A stretch of DNA of 64,000 bases from Bagarius yarrelli (taxonomy: Eukaryota > Chordata > Actinopteri > Siluriformes > Sisoridae), in assembly GCA_005784505.1 (NCBI GenBank), contig VCAZ01000029.1, positions 2,703,501-2,767,500 on the forward strand. The letters run 5' to 3'. Below the pieces are notes generated by a model that was not told the DNA's origin, did not search any database, and worked only from the letters and a program-made list of their open reading frames with translations. Of the stretch, positions 1 through 11,599 are shown one piece after another. The position numbers and the translations under genes were made by a program. The stretch's first letter is position 1. Every line of letters starts with the position of its first letter.

Positions 1-380
1 TTCCCTCATTACCGACAGCTGCCTGGATTTGAGTCACCGCTCGTCGTTCTCCTGTTTGGCCGTGCGTCCAGTCAGCTCCAGAGATGGATGTCAGCATTCG
101 GGTTAACGCTTGTGGCTAATTTACCCAGACTTTTTCCAAGCCTGAGGGTCCACCGGTATCTCGAAACTTGGCCATGCCAATCCTATGCCTCGGAGTGATG
201 AAATCTGTCTTGTAACAAGGAAAATGAGGAAAATGTTTACTGCCAGAAGGATTTGAAGTATTTAGTAGCTGACAGGTGGGGACTGGAAACATCTTTGTAT
301 TCCCAGCTTAGGAGGTTGTGGGTTGTGATACCTCTGTGGCAAGTTGGTGGTGCTTAGCCGTAAACCCAAATCCTTAAGAG
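1..380. other. unique intronic sequence
   Basis: No repeat family or coding signal was recognised. Confidence 0.4.
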
Positions 381-540
381 CAGGGGTGTCCAAACTTGGT
401 CCTGGTGGGCTGGTGTCCTGCAAAGTTTAGCTCCGACCCTAATTAAACACACCTAAGGAAACTTATCAAGGCCTTGCTAGGTAGACTTAAAACTTGCAGG
501 TAGGTGTTGAGGCAAGTTGGAGCCAATTTGGACACCCCTG
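381..540. mobile_element. hAT-type MITE with perfect 14-bp terminal inverted repeats
   Basis: The element starts caggggtgtccaaa (381-394) and ends with its exact reverse complement tttggacacccctg (527-540). The flanking 8 bp are cttaagag (373-380) and atcaagag (541-548). These match at 6 of 8 positions, as expected for a decayed 8-bp hAT target-site duplication. The interior (tagctccgaccctaatta, aaacacacct) is typical of a very common teleost non-autonomous hAT family. It has no coding capacity. Confidence 0.85.
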
Positions 541-548
541 ATCAAGAG

Positions 549-2905
549 CTTGAATCATTTTAGCTACTGCTGCTCTAGGTTACCTGGGCAAGTGGAAGCT
601 TGGGGTTTAAAGTGTTGGACAGCTTATCAGAATATTCCAGGACCACCTGGCTGCCACTGCTGGGCTCCTAAGTAAGGCCCTTAACTGATCAGTTTGGTAA
701 ATGTATGCGCGAATAATTTGGATAACGACGATATCTACCGAATGCCTGAAATGTTATCTTCAACGCTCTATTTTTGTTGTACAATATTCCAAAATGTCTA
801 TGCAGAACATCTAAATAAAATAACTATAAATTCAAAAAAACGTTTAATAACAAAAAACTACTCCTACTATGTGTAACTAAATAATAATTCATTTAATTTC
901 TTTGAATCTTTAAATTAATTTGTTTTTAATTAAACATTTCTTCCCAAACATTCTCTGTCCCCTCCATAAAAATGACCGACTTGTTGACCATCACCATGAA
1001 GCTTTCAGGTTTTGGTGTAAAAACGTCCATTTCCATTTTCAAAATCCTCCCAGAAAAGATCAAGAAAGGAAACGAGAAAAAAGGTCATGAAAAAAAAAGG
1101 AAGCAGCCTCTGCGTGTTTAACTGAACTCGGCTCTGAGGCGAGGCCCCAATCTGTAAGCGTCGACATGATTTATTACCCCCCGGAATAGAAGAACATTGA
1201 AGAAGGCAGCATTTAGATAAAAGCAGGAGATGGAAGCTTTCATTTGGCGAGGAATTCTATCTGCAGCCCTGATCGGTTCGGGGCAGACTGTCACTTTGGA
1301 AACTGTGCACTTTTCTGTTCCTCTAACGCCGTCGGATCGAATGGTTCGAGACTAGAAGACATCTGTCCAGATGTGAACCTGACTTTCCAGATAAATAGTA
1401 TTTTTTTAAATAATGTAAAAAAATACCTACTATACTATTTTCAAAAATCAGTGTGTAAAGTTCTCCAATGATCTACTTTATTACTCTTACCCGGATTCTG
1501 AAGGACACATAGGATGGACACTATCCCATGATCCTGCAGGAGAAACGAATGGTCATTCATTTAAGTTTTTTATGGTGATTTCCATTAGTTTAAATTTTAC
1601 TATCGAGTTTTCCGAGGTACGAGTCGTTTCTTGGACGATTTTTTTGTTTTGAGTTGTGAGATAAAATTCGGTTACCAGCTTCAGACACCCAACCGCTAGT
1701 TGATGTAACGACCAGCACAGTAAACGCTGTTATATCCGCGCAGCATCCCGTGTGTCACTCGATAGCTAGTCAGACATGTGCGTTAGCAAGTGGAGTCGTC
1801 TGATCTCCAAGGTAAATGCTGCACATTATACTTAATAAAACCAGTTTATTCCAGTACACCCTATTGTAGTGTTTTTATACAATATTTGTTATTTATAAGT
1901 TGTATTATTATTTATTTAAAAAAAGGAACAAAAAAATGGTGCTGTTTTTTGGGGACCCAGAACAAATGAATGGCATTTCAGTTCATTTCAAAGGGAATTT
2001 GAGTTACGAGCTCCGTCAAAGAACTAATTAAACTAGGAAGTCAAGACACCGCTGTATTTAAAACTTGGACTAAAATGCAAATTAAACAAATAAAAGTTGA
2101 GTGGATGTTTTTGGAACCATTCAGCTCGTATGAGCTTAAAATCATTTTAAAAACAAGCTGTGTGGCCCCCCGGAGGTCGTCCTCACTGATACTTTTGGCA
2201 TCGCTGCCCTTTTATTCCAAAAATAATATCAAAGAAAAAATCCGGTTCTATTCATATTCATGAACCCCAATCCCTCCTTCGTGACCACCTCTGGGGAGGG
2301 TTTTATTCCACAGAAAAAAAAAAAATACAGTTTTGCTGCTTGGGACCTCTGCGTGTCAGGCTTGTTGGTGATCTGCCAGTTTATATTTGATTTTTTTTAG
2401 CTGCATGAATAATAAAAAGGAAACAAATCCACAATCGTTGACCCGTAAAATCCAAGTAGAAGCTGCGCTGGGAAAACAGACTGAACCGGGATCTTGCGCG
2501 TGCTAGCACATAGGTTCTTTACATACCGTTAGCTCTTGCAGATTATTCAAGCTAGCAGGTTGCGCTTGCTTCAGTAAGGTGGATCAGTTGAAATGTTTAG
2601 CGTCTCACCCTGTTTTACACCGATGGCCAGAACCTGTGCTGAGGTACTGATGGGTCTCGTCCAAGGCAGACCTTTAAATTTAATGGAAAAGTTCACCAAA
2701 GCAGAGTTTCTAGCAATCCTGCAGGGTTCAAAAGAATGATTAACACAGTGAGCACCTGGACAACACATGTCCATCACTGGACCCCGGTGCAAACCGGTGC
2801 CTGAAAAACATTTTCATCTAGATTTGGGTCCTGATTAGAAACACATCAATCCTGTGACCCTGTAAGTTTTTTGGTACTGCTACCAAAAACTTGTTAATTC
2901 CGTAG
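549..2905. other. unique AT-rich intronic sequence
   Basis: No repeat family recognised. Short frames at 694-876, 1244-1471 and 2075-2263 have no domain, splice or codon signal that supports them. The stretch 960-1180 is of mixed composition and could be an old conserved element, but this is untested. Confidence 0.4.
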
Positions 2906-2907
2906 TA

Positions 2908-3180
2908 ATCTATCCATCTATCCATTCAAACATTCATCCATCCATCCATCCATCCTTTTTTCCAGGGGGTCACCCTGGACAGATCACCAGTCCATCACAG
3001 GACCACATACAGACAAACAACCACTCACACTCATTCCTATGGGCAATTTAGAATCACCAATCAATCTGACATACATGTTTTTGGACTGTAGGAGGAAACC
3101 GGAGAACCCGGAGTAAAACACAGGTAGAACATGTAAATTTAGAAAGACCCCTGCAGGGGATACAAACCTGGAACCTTTTT
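2908..3180 (-). mobile_element. tRNA-type SINE, family A (antisense copy)
   Basis: Contains the family core seen four more times here: 'ccctggacag..caccagtccatcacagg', 'cctatgggcaatttagaatcacc', 'catgttttt-ggactg' and 'ggagaacccggagtaaa'. It reads on the minus strand, with the (GGAT)n tail at 2908-2956. The tRNA-like head is poorly kept. Confidence 0.8.
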
Positions 3181-3204
3181 TGCATCACAGTATTACTAGT
3201 CGAT

Positions 3205-3342
3205 GTACATTTATCTTATATATTTAACTGAGCAGTTAAAGGTTAGGGGCCTTGCTCAAAGCTCCACCAGTAGGAGATTTGTGGTGCTGGGAATTAAACC
3301 CAAGATCTTCCAATCACTCTTAACTACTAAGCTACCACTTTC
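3205..3342 (-). mobile_element. Mermaid/HE1-like tRNA-derived SINE, family B (antisense)
   Basis: Degraded copy with 'ggggccttgctca', 'ggtggtgctgggaatt-aaccc' and 'actaagctaccactt'. It faces away from the copy that starts only about 5 bp further on, forming a head-to-head pair. Confidence 0.75.
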
Positions 3343-3346
3343 TTAC

Positions 3347-3455
3347 TAGTGGTAGATCAGTGGTTAAGATGTTTGACTGCTGAATGAAAGATTGTGAGTT
3401 TATATTTGAGACCCTTAAGCAAGGCCCCTAACCTTTACCTGCTCACTTGTAGAAA
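3347..3455 (+). mobile_element. family B SINE (sense, degraded)
   Basis: Head 'agtggtagatcagtggttaag' resembles a tRNA A box. It is followed by a weakened B box region and 'gcaaggcccctaacc'. It is the head-to-head partner of the preceding antisense copy. Confidence 0.7.
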
Positions 3456-3464
3456 TTAAAGTAA

Positions 3465-4335
3465 ATATAGTTTTTCTGAATAATAGTCTCCACCACATAG
3501 GGTAAATGAAAATTAATGACATGAGTTACAGGGAATTCTTTCAGCTCTGTTATTGAGGGGGGGTCAGTCGGGGTTCCAGTTCATCCCAAAGGTGTTCAGT
3601 GGTGTTGAGTCAAAGTCAAAGCTCTGTACAGAACACTGCTCCAGTCCCTTCAGGATCGTAGAAATGAACGCACAATCAAACAAGCGATATCAGATTCACT
3701 TTTAAATCACGCTGAATCTACAACAACCAATCACGTTTAAATTAATCGTGTCTACGCCAAAGCTAATATTTCTAGTCTGATAGCTACATGAGAAAGCATG
3801 AGGAAATATTGATTCAGGCAAAATTGAAATGTGAATTCAATCCTCTGCTCTGCCGCTTCTGATGAGAGAAGCGTAACCGAATGGCTGGAACAGGAAGTTA
3901 ATACACAACGTACCTTTAGACAAAGCGTACGATCTGCTTTCTTCCCAACTTCCAAATGTCTTATATTTGACTGAAGAAGAGCGAGCGACGCTCGTTTTTT
4001 ATTTTCCTCATACGAAACGAAGCTTTCTGCCGTCCGGATCACCAAATAATAAGTCGCGGCTCGGTTTTATCGCTTAACAGTCGGGAAATTGAATCTCAAC
4101 AAATCATCTCCACAAACCAGTTTGGCATTAGGCGTGTGGTGCGGTGCTGCGTGGAGCTGAGCTTTATAAATGGTTTTAATCAATGTTCAGACAGCAGTCA
4201 CGGAGGTGCCGGGTGTGGGCTTGGGCTGGGGGGTCGATTTACGTGCACTTTTGATAAATTAAAACCAAAATTATTTGACAGCAGACATACTGCTCGGCAC
4301 ATAAAAGCGAAAATCTACAGCGCTCTCAGACGGCG
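3465..4335. other. unique intronic sequence, possible regulatory island at 4020-4335
   Basis: No repeat recognised. The stretch 4020-4335 has balanced composition with TTTATAAATGG and TTGATAAATTAAAA words, compatible with an old regulatory element. There is no coding evidence for the frames at 3752-4045 (-) and 4136-4402 (+). Confidence 0.35.
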
Positions 4336-4337
4336 GC

Positions 4338-4514
4338 TTTACAGCATTTGGCAGACATCCTTATTCAGAGCAACTTACATTTATCTCATCTATACAACTT
4401 AGCAATTGAGGGTTAAAGGCCTTGATCAGTGGCCCAGCAGTGGTGGCTTTGTGGAGCTGGCAATTGAACCCACAATCTCCGGGTTGGTAGTTCAATACCA
4501 TGAACCACCACTTC
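4338..4514 (-). mobile_element. family B SINE, nearly full-length (antisense)
   Basis: Starts with the family 3' end 'tttacagcatttggcagaca' and continues through 'gagcaacttacatttatct', 'caattgagggtt' and 'ggcccagcagtgg'. It ends in the tRNA-like head. Part of the 132-codon open frame at 4406-4804 lies over it, so that frame is not a gene. Confidence 0.85.
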
Positions 4515-4824
4515 CTTTATTAGCATGTGTTTACTGCAGTTCAGCACAACCTCAGCATACGAATGTCTTCTTGTACTCATTTTCACCTTGTACTCATTTT
4601 CACGCGAAATTAGCATGTAGCATTAGCAGCATACGAACACCAGATAAGCAGCACGTACGTCTGGAAGCCGCTGAAAATTTGTTTTCATCTATGGAAAAGC
4701 CAAGCAAAAGCTATTTTATGAGTTTTCAGTCGGACAAACCTGTTGTGAAAGATTCACAAAACAATTCCAACATTTTCTTCGGCACTCGTTCAAAAGCTAC
4801 ATGATTTTTCGTATGTTTTTGCAA

Positions 4825-4895
4825 CAGTGGCACCTTGGTGGTGCTGGGAATCAAACCCCAATTTTCCAATTAGTGGTCCAACACCTCAACCCTTC
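4825..4895 (-). mobile_element. family B SINE, head-only fragment (antisense)
   Basis: Only 'cagtggcaccttggtggtgc', 'tgggaatcaaacccc' and 'gtggtccaacacctcaaccc' remain, i.e. the tRNA-like end of the family. Confidence 0.75.
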
Positions 4896-5779
4896 TATGG
4901 TTGGCAAGAACCATGTCTGTTAGAGTATATTGTGATATATTATTGCATTGTGACCCGTGTATACACAACCCTAGTATTTATTTTTTACTTTACCTCCTTT
5001 CCAAGTTTCTTCTGAATATTTTAATTGTCTCTATATGCAAAAACATGTTTCTAGTGTCTGTAACATTAGTCATATTTTTGGGTGAACGGAATGACTAATC
5101 TGCATTTACATTATTTCTTAGGAAATTGATATCACAATAAACATTTTACATCTTAAGAAATGTCCTCCAGAATGAATTCAGTTCATCTTCTGAGGTTCCG
5201 TTGGCGTATATATATTCGATAATTCTGATCTAACAGCCTAGTCAAACCTTTTTTCAGCATTAAGAACCCACTTTTCATGACAGAGTCTTTGGTGGTTAGA
5301 TGTGTGACCAAGTCAGGACTATTTTTCAATCTAGGCACACCAGCCCGGGCTTCATTATTCTACTTATTTTAAAGGTCAGGTTTCATTTTCAGAGGCCATA
5401 AAACCGTAGACTCATCCATCATGCTGAGGTCATCAGGGTACAGACAGAAAAAAAAACCTAGATGTTCCTTCTGGATATATAATACAACCAGAAATACATT
5501 ATGCAATCTGTCAGCTTCCAGACAACATAATAAAAATGAAATTACTACTGAATCTTTCGAGGAGTCGTGTGGACTGTGATTACCGAAAGTCCTGGAACAC
5601 TTGTTCATTTCATTGTTCTATTCCAGATGTTCGTTTCATTCTTCCTTCTTTGATCACCTTTGTTCATCTGAAGGCATAAACACACACAGACTAGACAACC
5701 AGAGACAACATCAGAAAACTTTATATTACTTTTAGTGACAGTCAGTGGTGGTCAGTGGTGGTCTATGTGCTGCCATGTT
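4896..5779. other. unique AT-rich intronic sequence
   Basis: No repeat family or coding signal recognised. Confidence 0.35.
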
Positions 5780-6062
5780 AATCTAATCTGCCCTTCAGAA
5801 TCAGTAATGCTCCCCATGGAACTTACACTATAATAGCAGGGGCAGATTGATCATTGGCTAATTGGTTTCTTCAACCAATCAGATTTTTAAATGTGGCTCT
5901 CAGTACCTGCTAGCTGGCCCACGATGACCTCAGCAATTTTCCATTCTTTGTTGGTTGATACAAAATCCAATCCCACCATATTTCTACCTGTCCAAAAGAA
6001 ATAGTGTAACATGACATCATCTTTCAGACCCGTTGACTCCTGTAGTCGACCTCAGCATGGAA
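5780..6062 (+). repeat. unclassified dispersed repeat E (copy 1)
   Basis: Shares 'aaaatccaatcccaccat', 'atgacatcatctttcagacc', 'gttgactc' and 'cagcatggaaa' with the reverse complement of 43669-43800, in the same order and spacing. The two must therefore be copies of one dispersed element. Limits are approximate and no terminal repeats or coding remains were seen. Confidence 0.65.
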
Positions 6063-6080
6063 ACACACACACACACACAT
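6061..6080. repeat. (CA)n microsatellite
   Basis: Ten-repeat CA run directly after the end of repeat E. Confidence 0.9.
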
Positions 6081-6084
6081 ACAC

Positions 6085-6630
6085 AAACACCAAGATTAAT
6101 GCAGGTTTTCACTGTCTTAATGTCTTAAACGCGCTGATGTCATATCCTGTCTGAGTTACGCAAATCAATATGTTGACAGGCAGCCAGGGAAGACTATCAC
6201 ATTGGATTATCCTGATTTTTTTAAGCAAAATCTATAAATCCACTAAATTAAGACTGAGACATGGATTTTATTTATTTATTTATTTTATGTAATCATGTTT
6301 TTTTTTTTTTTTCGATGTATCTCGTCTGACTCCTGCTTCCTGTTTGATCTCTGGCAGTGAGATAGTACAGCACAACACACAGATCGCAACCCTGAACAAA
6401 CGCCTTCTCTTCATCTGCTTACGTCTCTCCGTCTCCTCTTTTCAGTGTAGAATGGATCAAACCACATCACTTAAAAGTTTGTAAGCTGTGAGGAAGAGAA
6501 GGAAAAAAAGACTGATATCAGCAGTCGCTCCTTTTTTTCGTCTCGTATCTCACACGTTCTTTTTCTTATGGAAAATTGAAACTAGCGGAGCCTGAACTTA
6601 TCATCACATCAGCAGAAAATGAAATGGCAA
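6085..6630. other. unique intronic sequence with short T-rich runs
   Basis: Contains a (TTTA)n stretch at about 6268-6285 and a T run at 6299-6312. Nothing else recognised. Confidence 0.4.
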
Positions 6631-6804
6631 CTTCTGTCTTACTATCTGTCTTTCTCTGCCTTCTCTCTCTCTCTCTTTCTCTATCTTTATCATTCTTTCT
6701 ATCTGTTCTTCTCCCTCTGTCTCTCTGTTTCTCTTTTTCTCTATGTCCTTCTTCCTCTGTCCTTTTCCCTTTGTTTGTCTTTCCTCTATCGCTCTTTCTC
6801 ACTG

Positions 6805-6852
<48 letters not shown>

Positions 6853-7298
6853 CCTCTTTCTTTTTCCTTTACTCCCCCTCTTTTTTATCTCTCTGTCTTT
6901 CTCCCTCTCTTTCTCTCTTTCTCTTCTCTTCTATCTCTCTCTCTCTCTCGCTCTCGCTCTCCTCTACCTTTATCCCCCTCTTTTTTATCTCTATGTCTTC
7001 TCCCTCTCTTTCTTCTATCTATTCTTTCTATCCTCTCTCTCTCTCTCGATCTCTCCTTTACTCCCCCTCTTTTTATCTCTCTGTCTTTATTCTGATCTCA
7101 TTTCCTCGTTTATCTCTGGTCTTTCTCCATCTCTCTCTTCACTCCTCTCTCTCTCCCCTTTTCTTTTTCCTTTACTCCCCCTCTTTTTTATCTCTCTGTC
7201 TTTCTTCCGATCTCTTTCCTTCATTTCTCTCTGTCTTTCTCCCTCTCTTTCTCTCTCTCTTTCCCTCTCTCTCTCTCTCTCTCCTTTATCTTTCTCGT
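6631..7298. repeat. 670-bp CT-rich polypyrimidine tract
   Basis: Almost pure pyrimidine on the + strand, with internal (CT)n runs and a repeated phrase 'ttactccccctctttt' (near 6870, 7060 and 7172). It produces Leu/Ser/Phe-rich open frames of up to 254 codons that are compositional artefacts. Confidence 0.95.
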
Positions 7299-8075
7299 CC
7301 GTGTTGCCCGGATAAATCAGATTGTCATGTTGGCCTTTAGATGGATTTCTACTGGGCTTTGCCACTGTAGGTTACTGTGAAGCGCCGCCGCATCGCCGCT
7401 TGACGGTCTCTTTCTACTCCGAGTCAGTCAGTGTGCGTCTCTTTATCTCATTCTTCAATTTAAGGCCCTTCGGGGGGCGGAGTCTATTTTTTCTTCCCTT
7501 CTTCTTTTCCCGTTTGTGTCCGGAAGATTACTTTCAGACGCCGCAGCCTAAAGGCGACACAAATCCAACCCGTCATCAGGCCTTTCTTTCAGAAAATCCC
7601 CCACAGATCCCACGCCGAACGACTCGAACCCGGAGAAAAAAACAGGATAAAAGCTTCAAAAAAGACAAAAGACGCAAACGCTTAATAAAATTCCCATGTA
7701 GAAAATAAAACTATCCGTCACGCAGAGATAAAAGTGGTGCAAACGATGGAGAGATAAACAACGCTGCGATGGTGTAAACTTTATTTGAGCTCCGAATAGC
7801 ATTGGGTCCTCCAGAGGGGGCGTATTAACCTGACACTGATTTATAAACACGCCACCATTTAAGGCCTTGATTTATTCCTTGGGGCCGCTCGCTTTACTTT
7901 CTGTTTAATAAAGCACCATGGGACTGCAGTGCACCAAACTGCTCTTCATCTAAAGTTATAATAAAGAGCTCTGGAACCTGTTGATGAGTAGCAACGTCAC
8001 GCGATGTTCGCATGATGCTGTACGAAACAACTAGTTTCCATTCTTATTTTTGTAAAACGAACATTTATTGATATT
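7299..8075. other. unique, GC-richer intronic island
   Basis: Stretch 7370-7640 has CpG-containing unique sequence. No splice-bounded frame was found. It could be regulatory, unproven. Confidence 0.35.
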
Positions 8076-8393
8076 TTATTCATTAATTTATTTTCTGTAG
8101 CCGATTATTTTCTAATTCGGGGTCATGGGGATCTGCTGGAGTCTCCCAGCCATCTCTGAAAGGGTGGAAAGCAGGAGGGGGACACCCTGGACAGGTCGCC
8201 AGTCCATCACAGGGCCACACACACACACACTCACACTCACTCCTATGGGCAATTTAGAATCACCAATCAATCTAACATACATGTTTTTGGACTGTGAGAG
8301 GAAACTGGAGAACCCGGAGTAAACCCACGCAAGCCGGAATCGAACTCGGGTCACCAGAGCGCAACAACTTAACCCACTACACCACGGTGCCCC
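8076..8393 (-). mobile_element. tRNA-type SINE, family A, with intact head (antisense)
   Basis: Best copy of the family. On the minus strand the A box is TGGTGTAGTGG (complement of 8374-8384) and the B box AGTTCGATTCC (complement of 8336-8346), both close to Pol III consensus. The body carries the 'ggcgacctgtccaggg' core and the 3' end reads 'gaattagaaaataatcgg'. An internal (CA)n run is part of the element. Confidence 0.85.
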
Positions 8394-8399
8394 ATTGAT

Positions 8400-8709
8400 A
8401 TTTATTGTAAATAAAATTCTATTCTATAGCTATTAATCTGTCTTTTGTTCACGATTAGAGTATTTATTTTAATCCGTAGAATGAGAACAAAAAAAAAAAT
8501 CTAAATAACTATTAGAACTTTAAAAATGGCAACAAAAGAAAAAATCTCATTATTTCGAGATTTTGGATGATTATTGTAACATTTATTTAATTAACTAATG
8601 TCTTAATAATAAATTCAGAATATTTCTTTATTTGGAATTAATTTATCAAACGGCATCATTAACATTCACACAGCGATAAACATAGAGATCTTGAAGATTC
8701 TTTGATGTT

Positions 8710-8710
<1 letters not shown>
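8400..8710. other. AT-rich unique sequence
   Basis: Nothing recognised. Confidence 0.35.

Positions 8711-8742
<32 letters not shown>
8711..8742. repeat. (GT)n microsatellite
   Basis: Sixteen GT units without interruption. Confidence 0.95.
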
Positions 8743-8746
<4 letters not shown>

Positions 8747-9419
8747 GACCTGGTCAGGTCTAGACAGCCGGATTACAGTCAGGCTGAGACGGGAAGGCTT
8801 AGTGTAAATCTTAAATCTTGTTTGGGAGGTTTTGCTATGAAAGATTCAAGTGTTATGGTTCTGTTGACATTCGGAATCTGCTGTCAGGTCATGGAGCACA
8901 GTGTGTTTACTCAGATCCTGATTGGTTAATCTGTCTCGGCGTTAGTTAATCAGTGTCGAAACCTTTAATAAGATATTTTTATTACTGGAATGTCCATTTT
9001 TTCTTATTTAAAATGAGTTAACGTACGAGTTAGCGTGTGTATAGTGAATCCAGGTGCTCCACATGATTTATCAGTCCGACTTACACGGTATCACCCGATT
9101 TTCTTCAAACATGCCTAATTACGCCTGATAAAATTCCTGATTATTTCTGACGAATAAATATTTTTACGTCGTCGAGTTTGCTTTTTTTCAGTAGCATCAA
9201 AGTCGAGGAATTGAGTGGCAGCTGCTGTCGGCGGCTGGGGGTCCTAGCTGACCGTCGGCCAGGTGCAGGTTCCGAGAGAAGCTGGTATGATGATGTAAGT
9301 GTGGTTTCCAAGGTCAACTCGGAAGACTCACACAGCTGGATTCTGGGTTAACGGGAGTTTAGTGTCAGCTTGGGGTAAATGGATTTTAGGCTTAAATGGG
9401 TTTTAATGTTAGCTGTAGT
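8743..9419. other. unique intronic sequence
   Basis: Mixed-composition DNA with no family recognised. Confidence 0.35.
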
Positions 9420-9612
9420 TTGGATTTAATTGGGGTTCAGGGTTAATTGGGGTCCAGGGTTAACTGGAGTTCGGGGTTAGCTGGAGTTCAGGGTTAACTG
9501 GGGTTCAAATTAAACTGGGGTTCGGGTTCAACTGTGGTTTGGGGTCAACTGGTGTTTAGGGTTAACTGGATATCAGGGTTTACTGGGGTTTAGGGTTAGT
9601 TGGGGTTCGGGT
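9420..9612. repeat. degenerate ~20-bp minisatellite ('ggggttcagggttaactg')
   Basis: About nine imperfect units varying as ggttcagggttaattgg, ggagttcggggttagctgg and so on. The GGGTTA content makes it G-rich on the + strand. Confidence 0.85.
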
Positions 9613-9740
9613 TGCTTTCAGATGCATTTGATTGACGGCGGCTGTTATGTAAAAACAAGACGACAAAGAACAAGATTGTAGAAAGATGTAACTAAAAAAC
9701 TACCCTATTACTAATATATTATTCTATTATTATTATATAT

Positions 9741-9772
<32 letters not shown>

Positions 9773-9790
9773 TTTTTTTTTTTCTTTTAA
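9741..9790. repeat. (TTTC)n/T microsatellite
   Basis: Nine TTTC units running into a T tract. Confidence 0.95.
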
Positions 9791-10570
9791 ACTCATTGTT
9801 AATGGTCTTTGGCTTCTTTTAAACTCACACTGGCAGTATCACACGTAGGTTTGCGTTCCTGCAAGGTTTCCTGTAGGTTCGGCACCAAACGCATGTTTAT
9901 TCACTGCTTTAATCTGTGGTGGTGTTTCGCCTGCGGTGGTCCAGGCTGTAGGTTTGTTGAAGGAGGAAAGACACGTTATCAGCACAATGGAATAAAACTG
10001 TACGTTTCGTGTCTATTACCACCCACAGCCACTTATACCAACGGCGGAAATAAGCGCAGTTAGAACAGCTAAATATGTGGGAGAGCGTCGCTACTGAGTG
10101 ATTCTATTGTACTGCTAAAGGAAGCATATCAGTGTTAAGACTAGTTATAAGCACATCATTTATAACTGATTCAATGACAATATTTTAATAAGGAATAGTA
10201 AAAAACATTACATAAAGTTATTTTTACCCAGCATGAATGTGAAATGGTACCTGAAGAGAGATAGGAGGAAATAGAGAGAGGAAAAGAGAGAGAGAGAGAG
10301 AATGCAGAGCCTTAAGAAGAGAGCCCCAGCAAAGATAGACCAAAAGCTCTAGAACAGAAAAGCCCCAGCACAGGAAAGGAGATAGAACCCTAGTTTTATT
10401 TTATTAGTTTTAATATATTTATTATTATTATTATTATTTTATATTAGTATAATTTAAAAGATAATAATTATATTTCTGTAAAATTGTTTAAAAAAAATCC
10501 AGGCAATGTCTTATCATCCTCTTACTATACACACTCAGTCTTAAGCTTTTTCTCTCCTTCTTTTGGCTTT
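9791..10570. other. unique sequence with short simple repeats
   Basis: Contains an AG-rich run at 10257-10302 and (TTA)n at about 10420-10438. Nothing else recognised. Confidence 0.4.
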
Positions 10571-10571
10571 T

Positions 10572-10572
<1 letters not shown>

Positions 10573-10609
<37 letters not shown>
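10573..10609. repeat. (CA)n microsatellite
   Basis: About 18 units. A (GT)n run follows at 10690-10720, so the single strand could fold back over about 80 bases. Confidence 0.95.
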
Positions 10610-10612
<3 letters not shown>

Positions 10613-10689
10613 TAACACACACATCACTGTTCTACTGTACCTCATCGCTCATTATCATGCAAGACATTGGCTCTGTCTTTGCCACAGAG

Positions 10690-10720
10690 GTGTGTGTGTG
10701 TGTGTGTGTGAGTGTGTGTC
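10690..10720. repeat. (GT)n microsatellite
   Basis: About 14 units with one interruption. Confidence 0.9.
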
Positions 10721-11204
10721 AGAGCATCGATATCTTCAATTAGCCGTCTCGGTGTCACCGCAGCATCCATTATTCCGTCTATGCTAACCCTCGTTCCACT
10801 GGAGGTCCAGCCTTTCTTGTCCCAGAGCCCAGTTTAACAGCCCCGTTGGGGGTTTGTGTATCTCACCTGCTCTAAACCTCATCAGTGTTCTCATTAGCGT
10901 TCCTCACCCACAGCCGTTTTGTCCCGTCGAGCAGCAAGACGTCGGCGCTGACGAACAAGCAGCTCGTGAGTCTGCACTTCTGGACTTTTGTCAGTCTATT
11001 AAATGGAGCGAGCGAAGCAGAAAGACAGGAAAGTAATTACATCTGAAATACGAATTTTAAAAAAAGACACGCTCAGTCAAATAATCATAAAAAAATCAGA
11101 CAGACTTTATTGAAGACTAATAAAAGAGAAAAAAATAAGTTTTTTAAGGAAAAAAAAACAGAAATGTGGACAAAAACCCCCACTATTTTGTATCCCAGTT
11201 GGTC
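10721..11204. other. unique intronic sequence
   Basis: No family recognised. A-rich stretch near 11055-11160. Confidence 0.35.
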
Positions 11205-11207
11205 AGA

Positions 11208-11300
11208 CTGTCTACCAAGTTGCCACTGCTGGGCCCCCAAGCAAGGCCCTTAACCCCTAATTGCCCAAAAGTGACAACCTGGCAGTGCTCGGGTATGACC
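11208..11300 (+). mobile_element. family B SINE fragment (sense)
   Basis: 'ccaagttgccactgctgggc', 'aagcaaggcccttaacccct' and 'aattgccca' belong to the body of the family. Head and tail are lost. Confidence 0.75.
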
Positions 11301-11562
11301 CCTAACCTATTTATCAATGACTCAGATTTATAAAAGTTTAAGTTTTCACTGTAGTTCCTTTTATAGTAAGCAAACTCTTAAAGCTTTCGACCAATCAGAA
11401 TCCGGTGTTTTACAGCAATTTGGAGTTAAAGTTTACTGCTTGTCTAGATTCTGGAAGTACTGCACTTACACCCTGGTGGCACCCACAATTAAACTCCCAT
11501 TTCCTGTTTTATTTGTCTTGCGTCGCCAACCCTCTGTGTCCTACGGCAACGCTGGCTCTGCA

Positions 11563-11592
<30 letters not shown>
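11563..11592. repeat. (ATC)n microsatellite
   Basis: Nine to ten ATC/CAT units. They encode poly-His, poly-Ile or poly-Met in different frames, all artefactual. Confidence 0.95.
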
Positions 11593-11593
<1 letters not shown>

Positions 11594-11599
11594 GACATC

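Noticed and set aside
4406..4804. 132-codon plus-strand frame
   Set aside because: Its first third lies over an antisense SINE and the rest has no domain or splice support.
6576..7340. 254-codon Ser/Leu/Phe-rich frame and its overlapping partners
   Set aside because: Produced by a polypyrimidine tract. Open frames occur on several registers at once, which real genes do not show.
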